A DNA stretch of 64,000 nucleotides from Sphagnum compactum (lineage: Eukaryota; Bryophyta; Sphagnopsida; Sphagnales), in assembly GCA_965153455.1 (NCBI GenBank), contig OZ234501.1, forward strand, positions 13,206,001 to 13,270,000, given 5' to 3'. Numbering within the stretch: the stretch's first letter is position 1; every line of letters begins with the position of its first letter. Below, piece after piece: positions 24,527 through 35,501 of the stretch. A model generated the notes under the pieces. That model was not told the DNA's origin. It saw only the letters and a list, made by a program, of their open reading frames with translations, and did no database searches. Made by a program: the position numbers and the translations under genes.

Positions 24527-26330
24527 TAGATCAAAATCATGATTTCAGAAAAGGCATCTTCAACATTGTTGGATACATATAAAATTGTCAAACATTGGTA
24601 AATGCTTACTTTGTATGATTGTATAATGGGTCTGTTTGAATGAAACTTGATAAATTGAAGATAGGAAAAAAGAAGTTCTTTCTTTTTGTCATATTTGCAA
24701 AGTCAAATTAAGTTATTATCATGATCAATAAGGATATGCATATTCATAAAATTGACCTCAATGCCTCTACCTAGCAAGTTGGCATCATAGTTAATGACTT
24801 GTGGCTTGATTTGCGTTATGTCAAGTGGACATACCCCCAGAAACAGTTGTCCTTCATCCTAGGATTATATGGGTCCAAAAATAAATTTGGATCCCGCACA
24901 TTAATCCAACATATGTCATCCATGTATTTTGTTGCATATCTGAATCTACCCATAATGTTTGTTCCACCCAGTTTGGCCAATTTCACAATGAATTGATAGT
25001 CATAGAAAAGGAAATATACACAACACCACAAAGGTGAACATGCAAAACCCATGAGAATTTTAAAGATTTGTCTCCAAACTCTATCCCCCAATGACACATG
25101 ACAATTGGACATTAGCCAAAAATTGACCTTAATCAATCAATCAATTGTGAATTCAACCCAACTACCATTATTAGACATAGTGGCTACCTATTTGGTATTG
25201 GTCTACTCCCCTTTTGTCAATTTTAGACCAAAGAAGATATTTTGACCTAGGGTGTTATGAATGATATTGTTGAAAAACATTTTTTGACAAAGAAAGATAT
25301 TGTAGAAAATTTCAGAATATTGTGTAATATCTAGTACAAAGATATCTTGTATATTTTCAGGAAGGTTAATTGTAAAATCAATAATTGATTTTACAATCAA
25401 AAACATAAATGTTTTGATATTGAAAAATCTCTAATATCCATATATTCTAATTTTGTTCCATCCTTAAAAAGTGAATTTCATAAGGGCATAAGTGACTACA
25501 TGTGTCATCAATGTAAAAATGGACCCACGGCCATTGGTGAGCCACTTATAGTTCTTTTTATGGAGCTTATAAATCGACATTATAAATGGCAAAGATGTAG
25601 ACATCATTGGCATCTCATGAAGAATTGTTTCTAACTCTATTGCAATTAATTTTGCAATATCCTTCATCAAAATCCATGAACCCCCTTTAAAATCCTTTCC
25701 TTGTAATTTATTCCAAGTTTGTGTTTGAATATTTTTATGCATACAATGCAAATATTGTTCGTCGCTTTGTCAATCCTAAATATAAACATTCTCTCTAGGA
25801 TCCAATTGAGTTCATTTTGTAAAGACCCATTATTCCAATCCTCCTTGCTGTTATGCTTAAGAAAATTGGATTTTTCTTAGCATTTGAAAAAATCCACCAA
25901 GTGTGTTGCCACACCCAATTGCAAGAGGTATCTATATCCACATTGAATTTAACTAAGTTTAGCAGGCCCCAAACTTGTACCCAAGCATCCAACATTGCTA
26001 ACACTACCTCTACAACAAAAGGTGTCCCTATATGCCAAGTGATTTCATTGAATTTTGAGTGAATTCACTAGTTGTAATGAACGGGGACGAGTGAAGAAGC
26101 AATAAATTCACTGGTTTAGTGAACGGGGACTAGTGAACGGCACCCACATTTTGTAGTAGTATAACCTTATTGAGAAAGTGGAATGTGATTCAGGCCATGT
26201 ATTAGATTATTTTTCAAAACATTGTTTGAGAATATATTTAAATTCATGGTTCTAACATGAGGCATCCTCGAATTAGAATCCATGTGGAATTTTTCTTGTG
26301 TGAAAGGATCAAGATACTTTCAAAACTTTT
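24527..26330 (-). pseudogene. Broken reverse transcriptase, Penelope-like candidate
   Basis: Read on the minus strand from 26330 to 24527, with stops, frameshifts and one insertion. In order: NNLIHGLNHIPL (26.2 kb), then after the MITE at 26008-26159 MLDAWVQVWGLLNLVKFNVD, RIDKATNNICIVCIK (25.75 kb), SLPFIMSIYKLHKKNYKWL (25.6 kb), a motif-A-like FVLDITQYSEIFYN (25.3 kb), MGFACSPLWC and the active-site motif KYMDDICWIN (24.93 kb), then KYDKKKELLFSYLQFIKF and FHSNRP (24.65 kb). The YMDD box and order of motifs identify an RT. The KLHK and DKATNN motifs differ from Ty3, Ty1 and LINE enzymes and recall Penelope-like RTs, but that family call is tentative. No endonuclease domain was seen. Confidence 0.6.
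26008..26159. mobile_element. MITE-like element, copy B, inserted in the RT pseudogene
   Basis: About 152 bases, homologous end to end to 17563-17711. Ends are CTCTACAACAAAAGGTG and the inverse CTACTACAAAATGTGG. The flanks TAC (26005-26007) and TAT (26160-26162) could be a worn 3-bp target duplication. It separates two parts of the minus-strand RT frame, so it inserted after that element. Confidence 0.75.
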
Positions 26331-27780
26331 TATGTGAAACACAATCGCATGTCGTATTCAACAAAAGTTTATTGAAACAAAAACTTTGAAACACAATGGT
26401 AGGTTTGTAAACATCATTTCTGACTATGTTCATATATTTCTAACCAAAAATCAACTTGTTTAAGTACTAAAACAACATACCCAAACCAAATTGTAGTAAT
26501 GCCTCACTACATTTTTTTGTGGTTTGATCAATTACATTGTTCTATTCACATACAAAATATTGATATATCATGCTGCCTTGGTCCTTTTAAGGGGCACCAA
26601 AATGTTTTTGCCAAGAATGTTCATCTTTTAACTATTTGTATAACATTTGCAACTAATTTTACAACTATCAAATATCCACACATTATTTGTCACATGTCTT
26701 AAATTAGGGTAATTTTAAAACAATGATTTTAAATGTTGAAAAAAATCCATGCCATCAAATTTTAATGACTTGTGATGGTGCCACTTGGCAATACCAAAAT
26801 CCACCATGTGCCATTATGAATTTTTTTGGGTGACAATTCTTTTATTATTCAAACATTGATCTTGGCCATCCATTATGAACCTTCATTTTAGCTAGTCATA
26901 CATTATGACACATGGCGCAATTGAAATCTGCCATTTGGTATATTAATTATATTTTGGAAAATAATCAAATGAATATTTATTTGAGTAGGTAGGCACATAG
27001 GCATATGTAGGTAGGTGGGTAAAATTATGTAGGTAGGACATACCTAGGTACTTATCTACCTAGGTTACCTACCTACCTACCTATTTATGTGAGTAAGAAA
27101 TTATAGTAGGTAAGTAATAGGTGGGTTCAAAAATAGCCGTGTAAATATTGTTAATTCATTTTATGTTTTGCTTTTAAAGTTAAGCTTCTTTGGGCTCATC
27201 CCCAATGCCACCTGTTTTTCTATTGTGAAAACATAGGAAAAGGCACCTTTCTTATATAGTTTCCAAAATGAGATTGAAGGACAAAACATATGGGTTAAAT
27301 TTTTTAGTTGCACTTTAGTTACAAATTGAGTTGCAATTAGAAATATTTTCCCATATATTTTGTGCTTGTTTCTTTATTTTGTAAACAATATAACAATATA
27401 ACTAAACAGGTAAATAAGAAACTAATTAACTAACTAGTTAACTAGTTAATTAATTAATTAGCTGCTAACTAATTACCGACCTACCTACCCACTTACAAAC
27501 CTACCTATAAATATCTACCATTTTTTAATTTTTTAATTTAACTTTGATATTGTCTACTAATTAATCAATTAATCCATAATCATAATTCATCAACAATATG
27601 CAATTATTTTATGAAACTAATTAATTGGTTATTATTTTATTTTAAATTTAATCTATTATTAACAATAATAACTTTCTTTTACACTTAATTTTTTACATTT
27701 TAATTATCACCTAAAAAAATAATTAAATTCGTAATTGATTGACTATCTAGTTTAATTAGTTATTAAATCATAATAAATAC
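26331..27780. other. Intergenic DNA with TAGG/CCTA hairpin patch
   Basis: No gene. From 26980 to 27120, runs of TAGGTAGG are followed by ACCTACCTACC, able to fold into a hairpin. The stretch 26730-27350 resembles 35800-36300 in word order (a CCACATGGCA-like word, the hairpin patch, then GGGCTCATCCC and later GTTGCA words), which suggests a shared transposon family. Confidence 0.45.
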
Positions 27781-29990
27781 TGAGTTTTAAATATTAAATA
27801 TTAAATAACGAACTTATGAACTTATTTAATTGATTAATAAAATTTAAAAAGATAATCAGCTTGAATTAATCATTAATATTAAAATAATAATATAGCTCGT
27901 GAATATTTATTAATTATTATTTAATAGCTCATTAACTATTATTTTAATATTTATTAACCATAACTCTTGGTTATTAAATTTGAATTATAAAGATAATTTA
28001 TTGAATATGGTTTTAATATGATTTACATTATTAGTTGAAATACTATTTAAATCTTAATCAATATTAAGCCACCTAATAAATATTAATTCTAAACTTATAA
28101 ACTAAATAAAAAATTAAGTTAATTCTTCATTAATAACAACAAACAATTAAATTTTTCAAATTTAAATTAGTAGTTTTATAAGCTAATTATTTTTTAATTA
28201 ACTAATATTTATATCTATTTACCATAACCCTTGATTATTAAATGCAAATTATCGGATAATTCAATGAGTTTTAGTTAAATTAATAAATGAAGTATTAATC
28301 AACTTTTAATAAATTTTAAAACGATTGCTAAATATTCAATATTAATTCTCAACTTATGAACCAAACAAAAAATTATTTAATTAATCATTAATTATAACTA
28401 CATAATTGAATTAGTGAAATTTTAATTAATACTTTTATAAGCTACATTGTAACCAGAAAAGAAAAGGGAAAGGTCAAATAACGACTCGACCCCTCTGTTG
28501 AGTTCACTCTGACAGAAATACAATTGGGCGTTCATCTATTAAACAAACAGCATGACAATTGCGCTAATCTAAGTCCAGAGCTTCTGTCTTCTAGTCTTAC
28601 TAAACCCTAATGAGATGCACACATCACCGATGCAAAAGCCCCTTCACTAGACTTCCTCAGACACAGTTTTTACTCATGCAAATCAACAAGACAGAATTTC
28701 AGAGATTTAAAATTCATAGCTCATAATTTACAGAATTTCCCCGACAGCACAAGCTTCCCCACTCCAGTGTGCTCATCAAAAATCATGTATCCTACTCAGC
28801 TAAGTCGCTGGCACAGCGGAAAGTTTCAGCAACACAGCCAAGTTCTCTACAAAAACAGACATACATAGTGATACGTCTATACTCTTCTAAGCTCATCTGA
28901 CCTCGTCAGCTCTATCTCGGCCTCCTTAAGCAATGATCAGCCGGATCCAGAAACAATTCCCGAGCTCAAAACGCTCTCCAAAAATCAGACCTTTCAGTCT
29001 ATCTCAGACCTCTTTAGTTATCCTCCAAGCTTCTCTGCCTGCTCTTCCTCCAAAAAATGCTCTTTTTCTGTCTATCCGCCTATCTTCTCATCTCCAGTGC
29101 TGATCTACCTATCTCTCCCCAAAAACCAGCCACCCTTCCAGACCTGCAGTTCCTCCTCTTCTCAGCTTTCTTCTTAGCTTCCATCACAAACTTCCCTTCT
29201 CTGTTACTCAGCCACCGCCGTGCCTTCCATTTCGGCTCATCAATGCAGCTCCACTCCTTTCCATCATTCGCGCCGCCTCCTTCCTGTACAACATCTCACA
29301 CACACCCAGAGAACAACCTCCCCATGCACTTCCATGCAGGAGTAATGGAGAGACTGCCGCAGCAAAATGACGGCTAATAAAGCAAAATTAAACCTCAGAA
29401 GCAGGTAGTGTTCACACTGGTGTGGTGACCTATTGTTTGGTCACAACATAACTATCAAATAAGCAATACTTATAAACTATTACCATAATTCTTCACTAGT
29501 AAATACAAATTATCAGTTAATTAATTGAATACTATTAAAATATTAATTGAAGTTTTAATTAACTTTCATAAATTTTGAATTGGTTAATAAACACGAATTA
29601 TTAATTCTGGACTTATCAATTAAGTAGGAAATAAATTTAATTAATCATGAATAATAACTAGATAATAGAATATGTGAAAATTTTAGTTAATATTTTTATA
29701 AGCTACATAGCTATGAATTAATTAAGTAATTGTTATTGGTTAGTTACCATAACTCGTGATTAGTATCTATAAATGATTAGATAATCACATGAAAATAATT
29801 AATTAATAATTAAGTTACTCAATATTTATTTATAGTTGTAGTTTCAAATTAACAACTTAAAATGAAAAATTATTAAGTAAATCAGTAAATATTGAAGGTT
29901 AAATATGTAATTTATTAAATTATTAGATTAATTATTTAATTAACTCATTATTAAATATTGATTTATTATTTGGTGTTCAATTATTAAATA
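27781..29990. repeat. AT-rich tandem repeat, unit about 262 bp, interrupted
   Basis: Units can be phased on the word CCATAA(C/T)(C/T)CTT-like at 27958, 28222, 29483 and 29746. The spacings are 264, then 259 after removing the 998-bp insertion and its duplicated ACAT, then 263. Each unit also carries ATTAATTCT..ACTTAT and TTTTATAAGCTA words. Copies are diverged and almost pure A/T. Array edges are not sharp. Confidence 0.7.
28448..29445. mobile_element. Solo-LTR-like insertion, 998 bp
   Basis: A GC-richer block inside the AT-rich tandem array. It begins TGTAACC and ends GGTCACA, so it has TG...CA termini with a short inverted repeat. It is flanked on both sides by ACAT (28444-28447 and 29446-29449). 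Another unit of the array reads AAGCTACATAGCTATG across the same point with a single ACAT, which shows the uninterrupted site. No coding domain was recognised. A lone LTR left by recombination is the best fit; a 4-bp duplication is at the low end for LTR elements. Confidence 0.65.
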
Positions 29991-30395
29991 GATAGTAAAT
30001 ACGTTCAGTTAATTAGTTATTAATATTAATTTATCAATAAAAATTTATTAACTCATCAAGAAAATGGTGAATTATTTTTATTTATTTATTCAAATATTTT
30101 GGTATGGTTTACATTATTTAATCAATATGTTGACAATATTATTTTACAAACAATGAATTTTGGTTTGACATTAAGATTATGTCATCTTAATATGAATTTG
30201 CTTTTATAATTTAATTATATATATTAAAATAAACATGGTATATTTGTAAACAAACTACGATATACAATCAAGATGATTTATTTATTTTTAATATGTTCAT
30301 AGTATGGTAATATGTGTTTAATATAGGTTAAATACAATTAAATAGGTTAAATAGGTTAAATAGGTTTTCATATATGCTTCATATACCTTGACTAC

Positions 30396-32728
30396 CACAA
30401 CACCAAACTATGGATATATGAATGCATCCACAACTCGGTTTGTAGTCATATATGCCACTAATGACTACATGATTACAAAATCTTATTTTTATATTATATA
30501 GATTTTTGTATACAAAATCATATATATATATAATTTCATATCAATATTTAAGTATTTTTTCATATTGATTTTATAAAATTATTATTATTATTAATTTAAT
30601 TTTGAATTATTTTTGTATCGTATATGTATGGTTTGTATACAAATAATATAAGAACAGATCATACCATATCAATGTCATACATTCATTGTACATACCCCAA
30701 CATTGACCACGGTCAACATGATTAAACTTGGTCAACATGTTAGTATCAAGTTTTTGCTTTGGACCTATTTGAAATGGTGCAAGGCCTTTGCCATCCACCT
30801 ATCACATTAGATGTGAAACTTCGTACTCACATGTAGGATTTATCATCTTTCAATGTTTGAATGTAAAGAAACACAAAGTTTAAAATATAATTTCTTTTTC
30901 AATGCTTACTCAAATGAAAAAACTTAAATATGGATTACTAGACTTTGAAATATAATTTACATATGTGCACCAAATAAAAATTCAAACAACGAATTTTGAA
31001 CGTGGAAAATCACTTTTGAACTTCAAAAGTTTTAACATATCCGTTATGTTTCAATACATTATAAATGTAAATAAATATATGTATAATTTAAATATAAAAC
31101 CTAGAATATTATTATTTATATAAATATAATTTTATATATTATGTACCATGTTATATACACATAACATAATTTTACACATAATTTATTAATTTACACATAC
31201 ATGTATGTGTATATTAATATGCATTCAATATATTAGTATTAATATATTATATATAATATTTATATTTACAAATATTTACAAATTAATTATATTATATATA
31301 ATCCAACCACTTAATATAACATTATAATTGTATATTTTAAGAAATAATTTCATATTTACTAAAATCTACACATTTCATCTCATATACATACATATATATG
31401 CAATGTTATAGGTATAGAAATATTTATTGAAATATGTTTAATACATATAAAAATATTAAAAATGTTTTTTACTAAAATTTTAATTTCAAATCATGTAAAT
31501 TATATTTAACCATATTTTATAAATAGGTCATTTTATAAATTTAATATGTTGTAAATTTATGAAGCCCAAACCCGTGGATAAATCTGGTAAAACTTTACTT
31601 AATTTGGTTAAAATAACATAAATTTGTTGAACAATGTTATTTTGGGTAAACAAAGTTTCTATTTATTAAGTTAGGATATTTTGATTAAACTTGGCTTGAC
31701 TAAAGCTAAAATTAGTTAATTTTGGTTTAAATAAATGAGACAAAAATAGGAAATTTTGGTTAAACTAGGATAAATTTCCTTATATTTTGACAAACTTTGG
31801 TGAAATTCTTTGAAGCTTGGTTAAACAAATATGAATTTAGTTAAATTAAATGATTTTGGCTAAATTTGGTTGAACCTAGAAAATGTTTAGTTAAAATTGG
31901 TTATCTATTTGGCTAAAATTGTATAAATTAGGCTAAACTTGGATACTTAAGTTAAATTTGGTAAAAATTGGTGAAATCAACTTATATTAAGCCATTTAGG
32001 CTAAACTTGGTTAAACTTGAATAAATTTGGCTAAATTTGTTAAATGAGGTTTTAAAAGGTATTTTGGTTGAATTAGGGCCAAAACTAAACTAAATTGAGT
32101 TAATTAATCTAAGTTTGGTTAAACTTGATGAAATATAAGGGTTGTTAAAGTTGGTACACTTGGCTAAATCAAACTAAATTAAATTATATATGTTAAAATA
32201 TGGTACAATAAACTAAAATAGGATTAATTAGAATAAATAAGGTTATTTAAAATAAATTAGGCTACTTGGGGTAAATTAGCCTTAAGTAGGATAAATTAGG
32301 TTAAACTAGGAATGTATTAGATTTAATTGAATTAAACTAGGTTTAAATTAATTTATATTACAATATATACCTAGGCCTATTTAACAACTACTTATTAGGA
32401 AGAATTTAAATCCACCTAAGCCTATATTTAAAGGTTAATTGGGATTTAATATGTTTATTTAGGCTTACTTAAGGTTTACCTATATTCTTTAACCTTTTTA
32501 CTTAACCTATTTATTTAACCTTGTTTATTCAACCTACCCATGTATGTACTTAACATAGTTATTTTTCATGATTACTAGTCAAATGGTCATAATATCATAG
32601 TCATATGTGATTAAAAGTCATATAATCATGATTAAAATTACATATGACTGGGTCATATCACTCCATGACTAGGTTTGGACATTAGTCACAATATGTCATA
32701 ATTCTAGATGCTATGTTTTGGTGTAGTG
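30396..32728. mobile_element. Non-autonomous CACTA-like transposon with TAC duplication
   Basis: Left end CACAACACCAAACTATGG; reverse complement of the right end CACTACACCAAAACATAG; 14 of 18 bases agree. Both sides are flanked by TAC (30393-30395 and 32729-32731), the 3-bp duplication expected for CACTA elements. Subterminal zones repeat TAGTCATAT and GACTACATGAT words in both orientations, as in this superfamily. The first left base pattern is CACAA rather than CACTA. No transposase was seen; the interior from 31560 to 32560 is a degenerate GGTTAAA-rich repeat. Confidence 0.75.
31560..32560. repeat. Degenerate (TTTGGTTAAA)-like low-complexity tract
   Basis: About 1 kb in which words such as TTGGTTAAACT, TTTGGCTAAA and their late inverted forms (AACCTATTTA) recur every 10-30 bases. 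It lies inside the CACTA-like element and probably grew by slippage. Confidence 0.6.
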
Positions 32729-33059
32729 TACATGTTAAATATACTATTAATGAGCATAAATACCACTAAGGATAAAAAGGACCTAGTCCTTAATGGAATC
32801 ATTTTTTGTCCTATATTTTGATCTCATCAATATTAATGAGTCAAAATGTGTCAAGTATTTTATAAGTACCATATTTTAGACCGCTATAATTCTAGATTAC
32901 ATTAATTTCATCCATTTTGTGTCTTTACATGGTCAAATAGGACTATATAAAGGAGTATAGAAAGGGTAACATTGTGACAATATTTTGTTACTCCTTAAAG
33001 AATTTGGACCCCTTACTATACATAAAATGTATACACATCACAAAAAGTGACCAATTTAT

Positions 33060-33291
33060 AACTAAATTTGTGACTAAATGAACATAAAGGCTTATTCTCG
33101 GATGAAAAACCTAAGAAATTAGTCAATATGGAAGGATGTACAATTTAGGATTTGCACCATAGTCGCAAAAATAGTAAAAAATTCAAAAAGATGGTTACCA
33201 ATTGTAAAAACTATAAAACATAGTTGCAAATGACGGATAGTCACATGTAGTCACAAATTGGACGGTTATATAATATAAAATTTCTTGTAGT
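33060..33291. mobile_element. Right end of a further CACTA-like element
   Basis: The stretch carries GTTGCAAATGACGG, AGTCACATGTAGTCAC and ends ATTTCTTGTAG, much like the right end at 39700-39880. The terminal word is TAGTTA instead of TAGTG. No matching left end was found in the window; it may have been lost or lie in AT-rich DNA to the left. Confidence 0.45.
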
Positions 33292-33643
33292 TACCCTTAA
33301 TAGGTGAACTATCTAAAATAGCATGGTCCCCTAAAGTGTTTCTATCATTTTCCCGTTTGTCTAAATGAGCCTCACACCCCCTTTTAGGTGTAGAACCATT
33401 GCTCATATTGTGGAAAGTTCCTTTGCCATGGTAACTGCCATGTCCCCTAGGCCTAGCAAATCTCAAGCTAGGTTTCATCATTTGAAATTGAAGCAAAAGA
33501 ACTTGGGGGCGTTACATTAATGTTAATTTTTGAACGTTGTAATTGATTGAAACAAGTGTTTTCGGGTTGTTTATGGCAAAGTTGGTTAGTTTAATTAATT
33601 TCTTTATCTTCCTAGCTCCTAATGCATTAATTCCCAACATTTG

Positions 33644-35210
33644 GTAACAATTTTGTCTTTTTTTCTTGGAGCTCTTTGCTCAAGCATTGTTATGTTGCAA
33701 TATTGTGGGTTTTAGTTTGAACAAATGTGCATGTTTCCAGTGCAGCCCAATGCTCAAAACGACATGTCTATTGGTGTGTAATCCTCATAGAATGTTTGCT
33801 ACCGCATTTGACTTCATAATTTATTAGCATCCACAACATGATTGTTATGTCTTTATGGCTCCCATTCAAATAGATTTTTTTCCTTTTCATTTCTCATAGA
33901 TGATTATTGACACAAGATATTAATAATCATCTTCAAGTAGCCTTGTGTGTTAAAGGTTTTTTAGCTTTTATTATGGTTCATATGACAATAATGGGAGTGG
34001 CTATATTGTTTACATTGTTTTATGTCAACCTCAATGTTGACACTGTTGGAGCTAGGAAGATGACAAAGTGTAACTACCATCCTTTAAATGGTCATATGTT
34101 TTACTACATGCCATCAAATGCAAAGCTTGAATATTGCAAATGTAGTTTAAGGGCTTTTAGGTAATTGTTTTGGAATTGATGTTTCAGTTTGAAACAAGTG
34201 CATTCCATCCATTTATGGAAATATGCTATTGGGCCCAAATCAAATGTTTATAACAATAGCAAACTCATGTCATTTGTTTGCTAATGAAATGAATTTGATA
34301 GTTGTGGAAATGAATGAACACTACCTATGGGAAATGTTATTCAACAATCCTTGTAATTGTCCTACACTTGACTTACAAGTATGTGTTGCTTTTGCAGTGC
34401 CCTTACTTTGGGTTGAGTACGGCTTTGGAGCTTCCTTTATTGCATTAGTTGCACAACTTGGAGGTGACATTTATATAAAAGTAACTAATCTTTGTGCAGA
34501 CTTGGTAGAGAGATTGGAGAAAGATAACCTTGAAAATAATCCAATGAAACTTATTTTAATTGTTGATTTGGTAAGCCTTCAACATACAAATTGAGGTAGT
34601 GTTGGATAGAATTAATGCATTATTGTCTCTTTTTGCCATTTTCTTTAATCACGTTTTCTATTTTGCTTTTGTAATCTTGTAGATGGGGCTATAAAGCTAC
34701 ATCTACCCATTAATATTTTTGCTTGCTGTAATTAATTTGGTGGAACATATGCATTTTAATCTATGTGAATTAGGGATAATGTTGGAGATTGTGTTGTTGC
34801 CCATGGTGTGGATTTGTTTGAAAGTATTGCATTTGTAATTATTATTACCATGATTCGCAGTGGATTTGTGGTCAAATATTGTGAGCTTGGAGGTTAGTCT
34901 TTGATTTCATTTAAGTATTTTCTTGCAAGACTAATTGTGAACAAATATTGTAACATGTGATTGTGGCTTTTCAAGAAAAAAAATGGATTGGGTTAAATGT
35001 GATTGTGCTTTAAAATTGAGTTGGATGGGATGTTCAACATGTGCACAACATTTGTAGCCATTATGTTAGAGATGTTTGACTCCTAAAATATATTTTGTTT
35101 GAATAGATGCATCTAGTTTCATCCTATTGGCCCTTGTAATGGATTCATTTGATATAATGTTGGAATTGCATTTACCAAGAGCACATGTGAAATGGGTTGG
35201 AAGTAAGTGC
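33644..35210 (+). pseudogene. Type II H+-pyrophosphatase (AVP2-like) pseudogene with introns
   Basis: Relic of a proton-pumping inorganic pyrophosphatase, a multi-span membrane enzyme that couples PPi hydrolysis to H+ transport. Pieces in family order: FFLGALCSSIV and TNVHVSSAAQ (33644-33763, separated by a frameshift), MGVAILFTLFYVNL (33931-34041), YGFGASFIALVAQLGG (34398-34570, ending in donor GTAAGC), RDNVGDCVVAHGVDLFESIA (34774-34892), ASSFILLALVMDSFD (from 35107). The G|AT codon across the last intron keeps phase, so this is a genomic copy, not a retrocopy. The PPi-binding area is ruined: the usual acidic DDP reads NNP, and the KAADVGAD-type site reads KVTNLCAD. The GFGASF..AQLGG wording points to the type II, Golgi-type clade. 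The N- and C-terminal parts are missing. Confidence 0.85.
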
Positions 35211-35501
35211 TTCAGAAGTGCTTGATAACCCAATGGTTATTTTGCATAAGGGATATTGAGCAACCTTCTTTTAGTAGCATTGGCTTTTGGGGGCTCGTAA
35301 GTTTTTAAACTTGGGGACTTTTCAGTAGTTGAATAACATAATTTTTCTATTGGAATTATGGAAATGAACTTTAAATGTGAAAGCATAATTACAACAAAAA
35401 TAATGTTGGGTCACAACTTGAAATCCTTTGTTGGAGGTTAATGTTCAATGGAATGAATGTCTTTAACATAGATGAATTTAGAAGTGGGCAAAGCTTTTGT
35501 G

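Noticed and set aside
29057-29377. 106-codon plus-strand frame inside the solo-LTR-like block
   Set aside because: Pro/Ser/Leu-rich translation of a C-rich stretch; no domain, and LTRs are normally non-coding.
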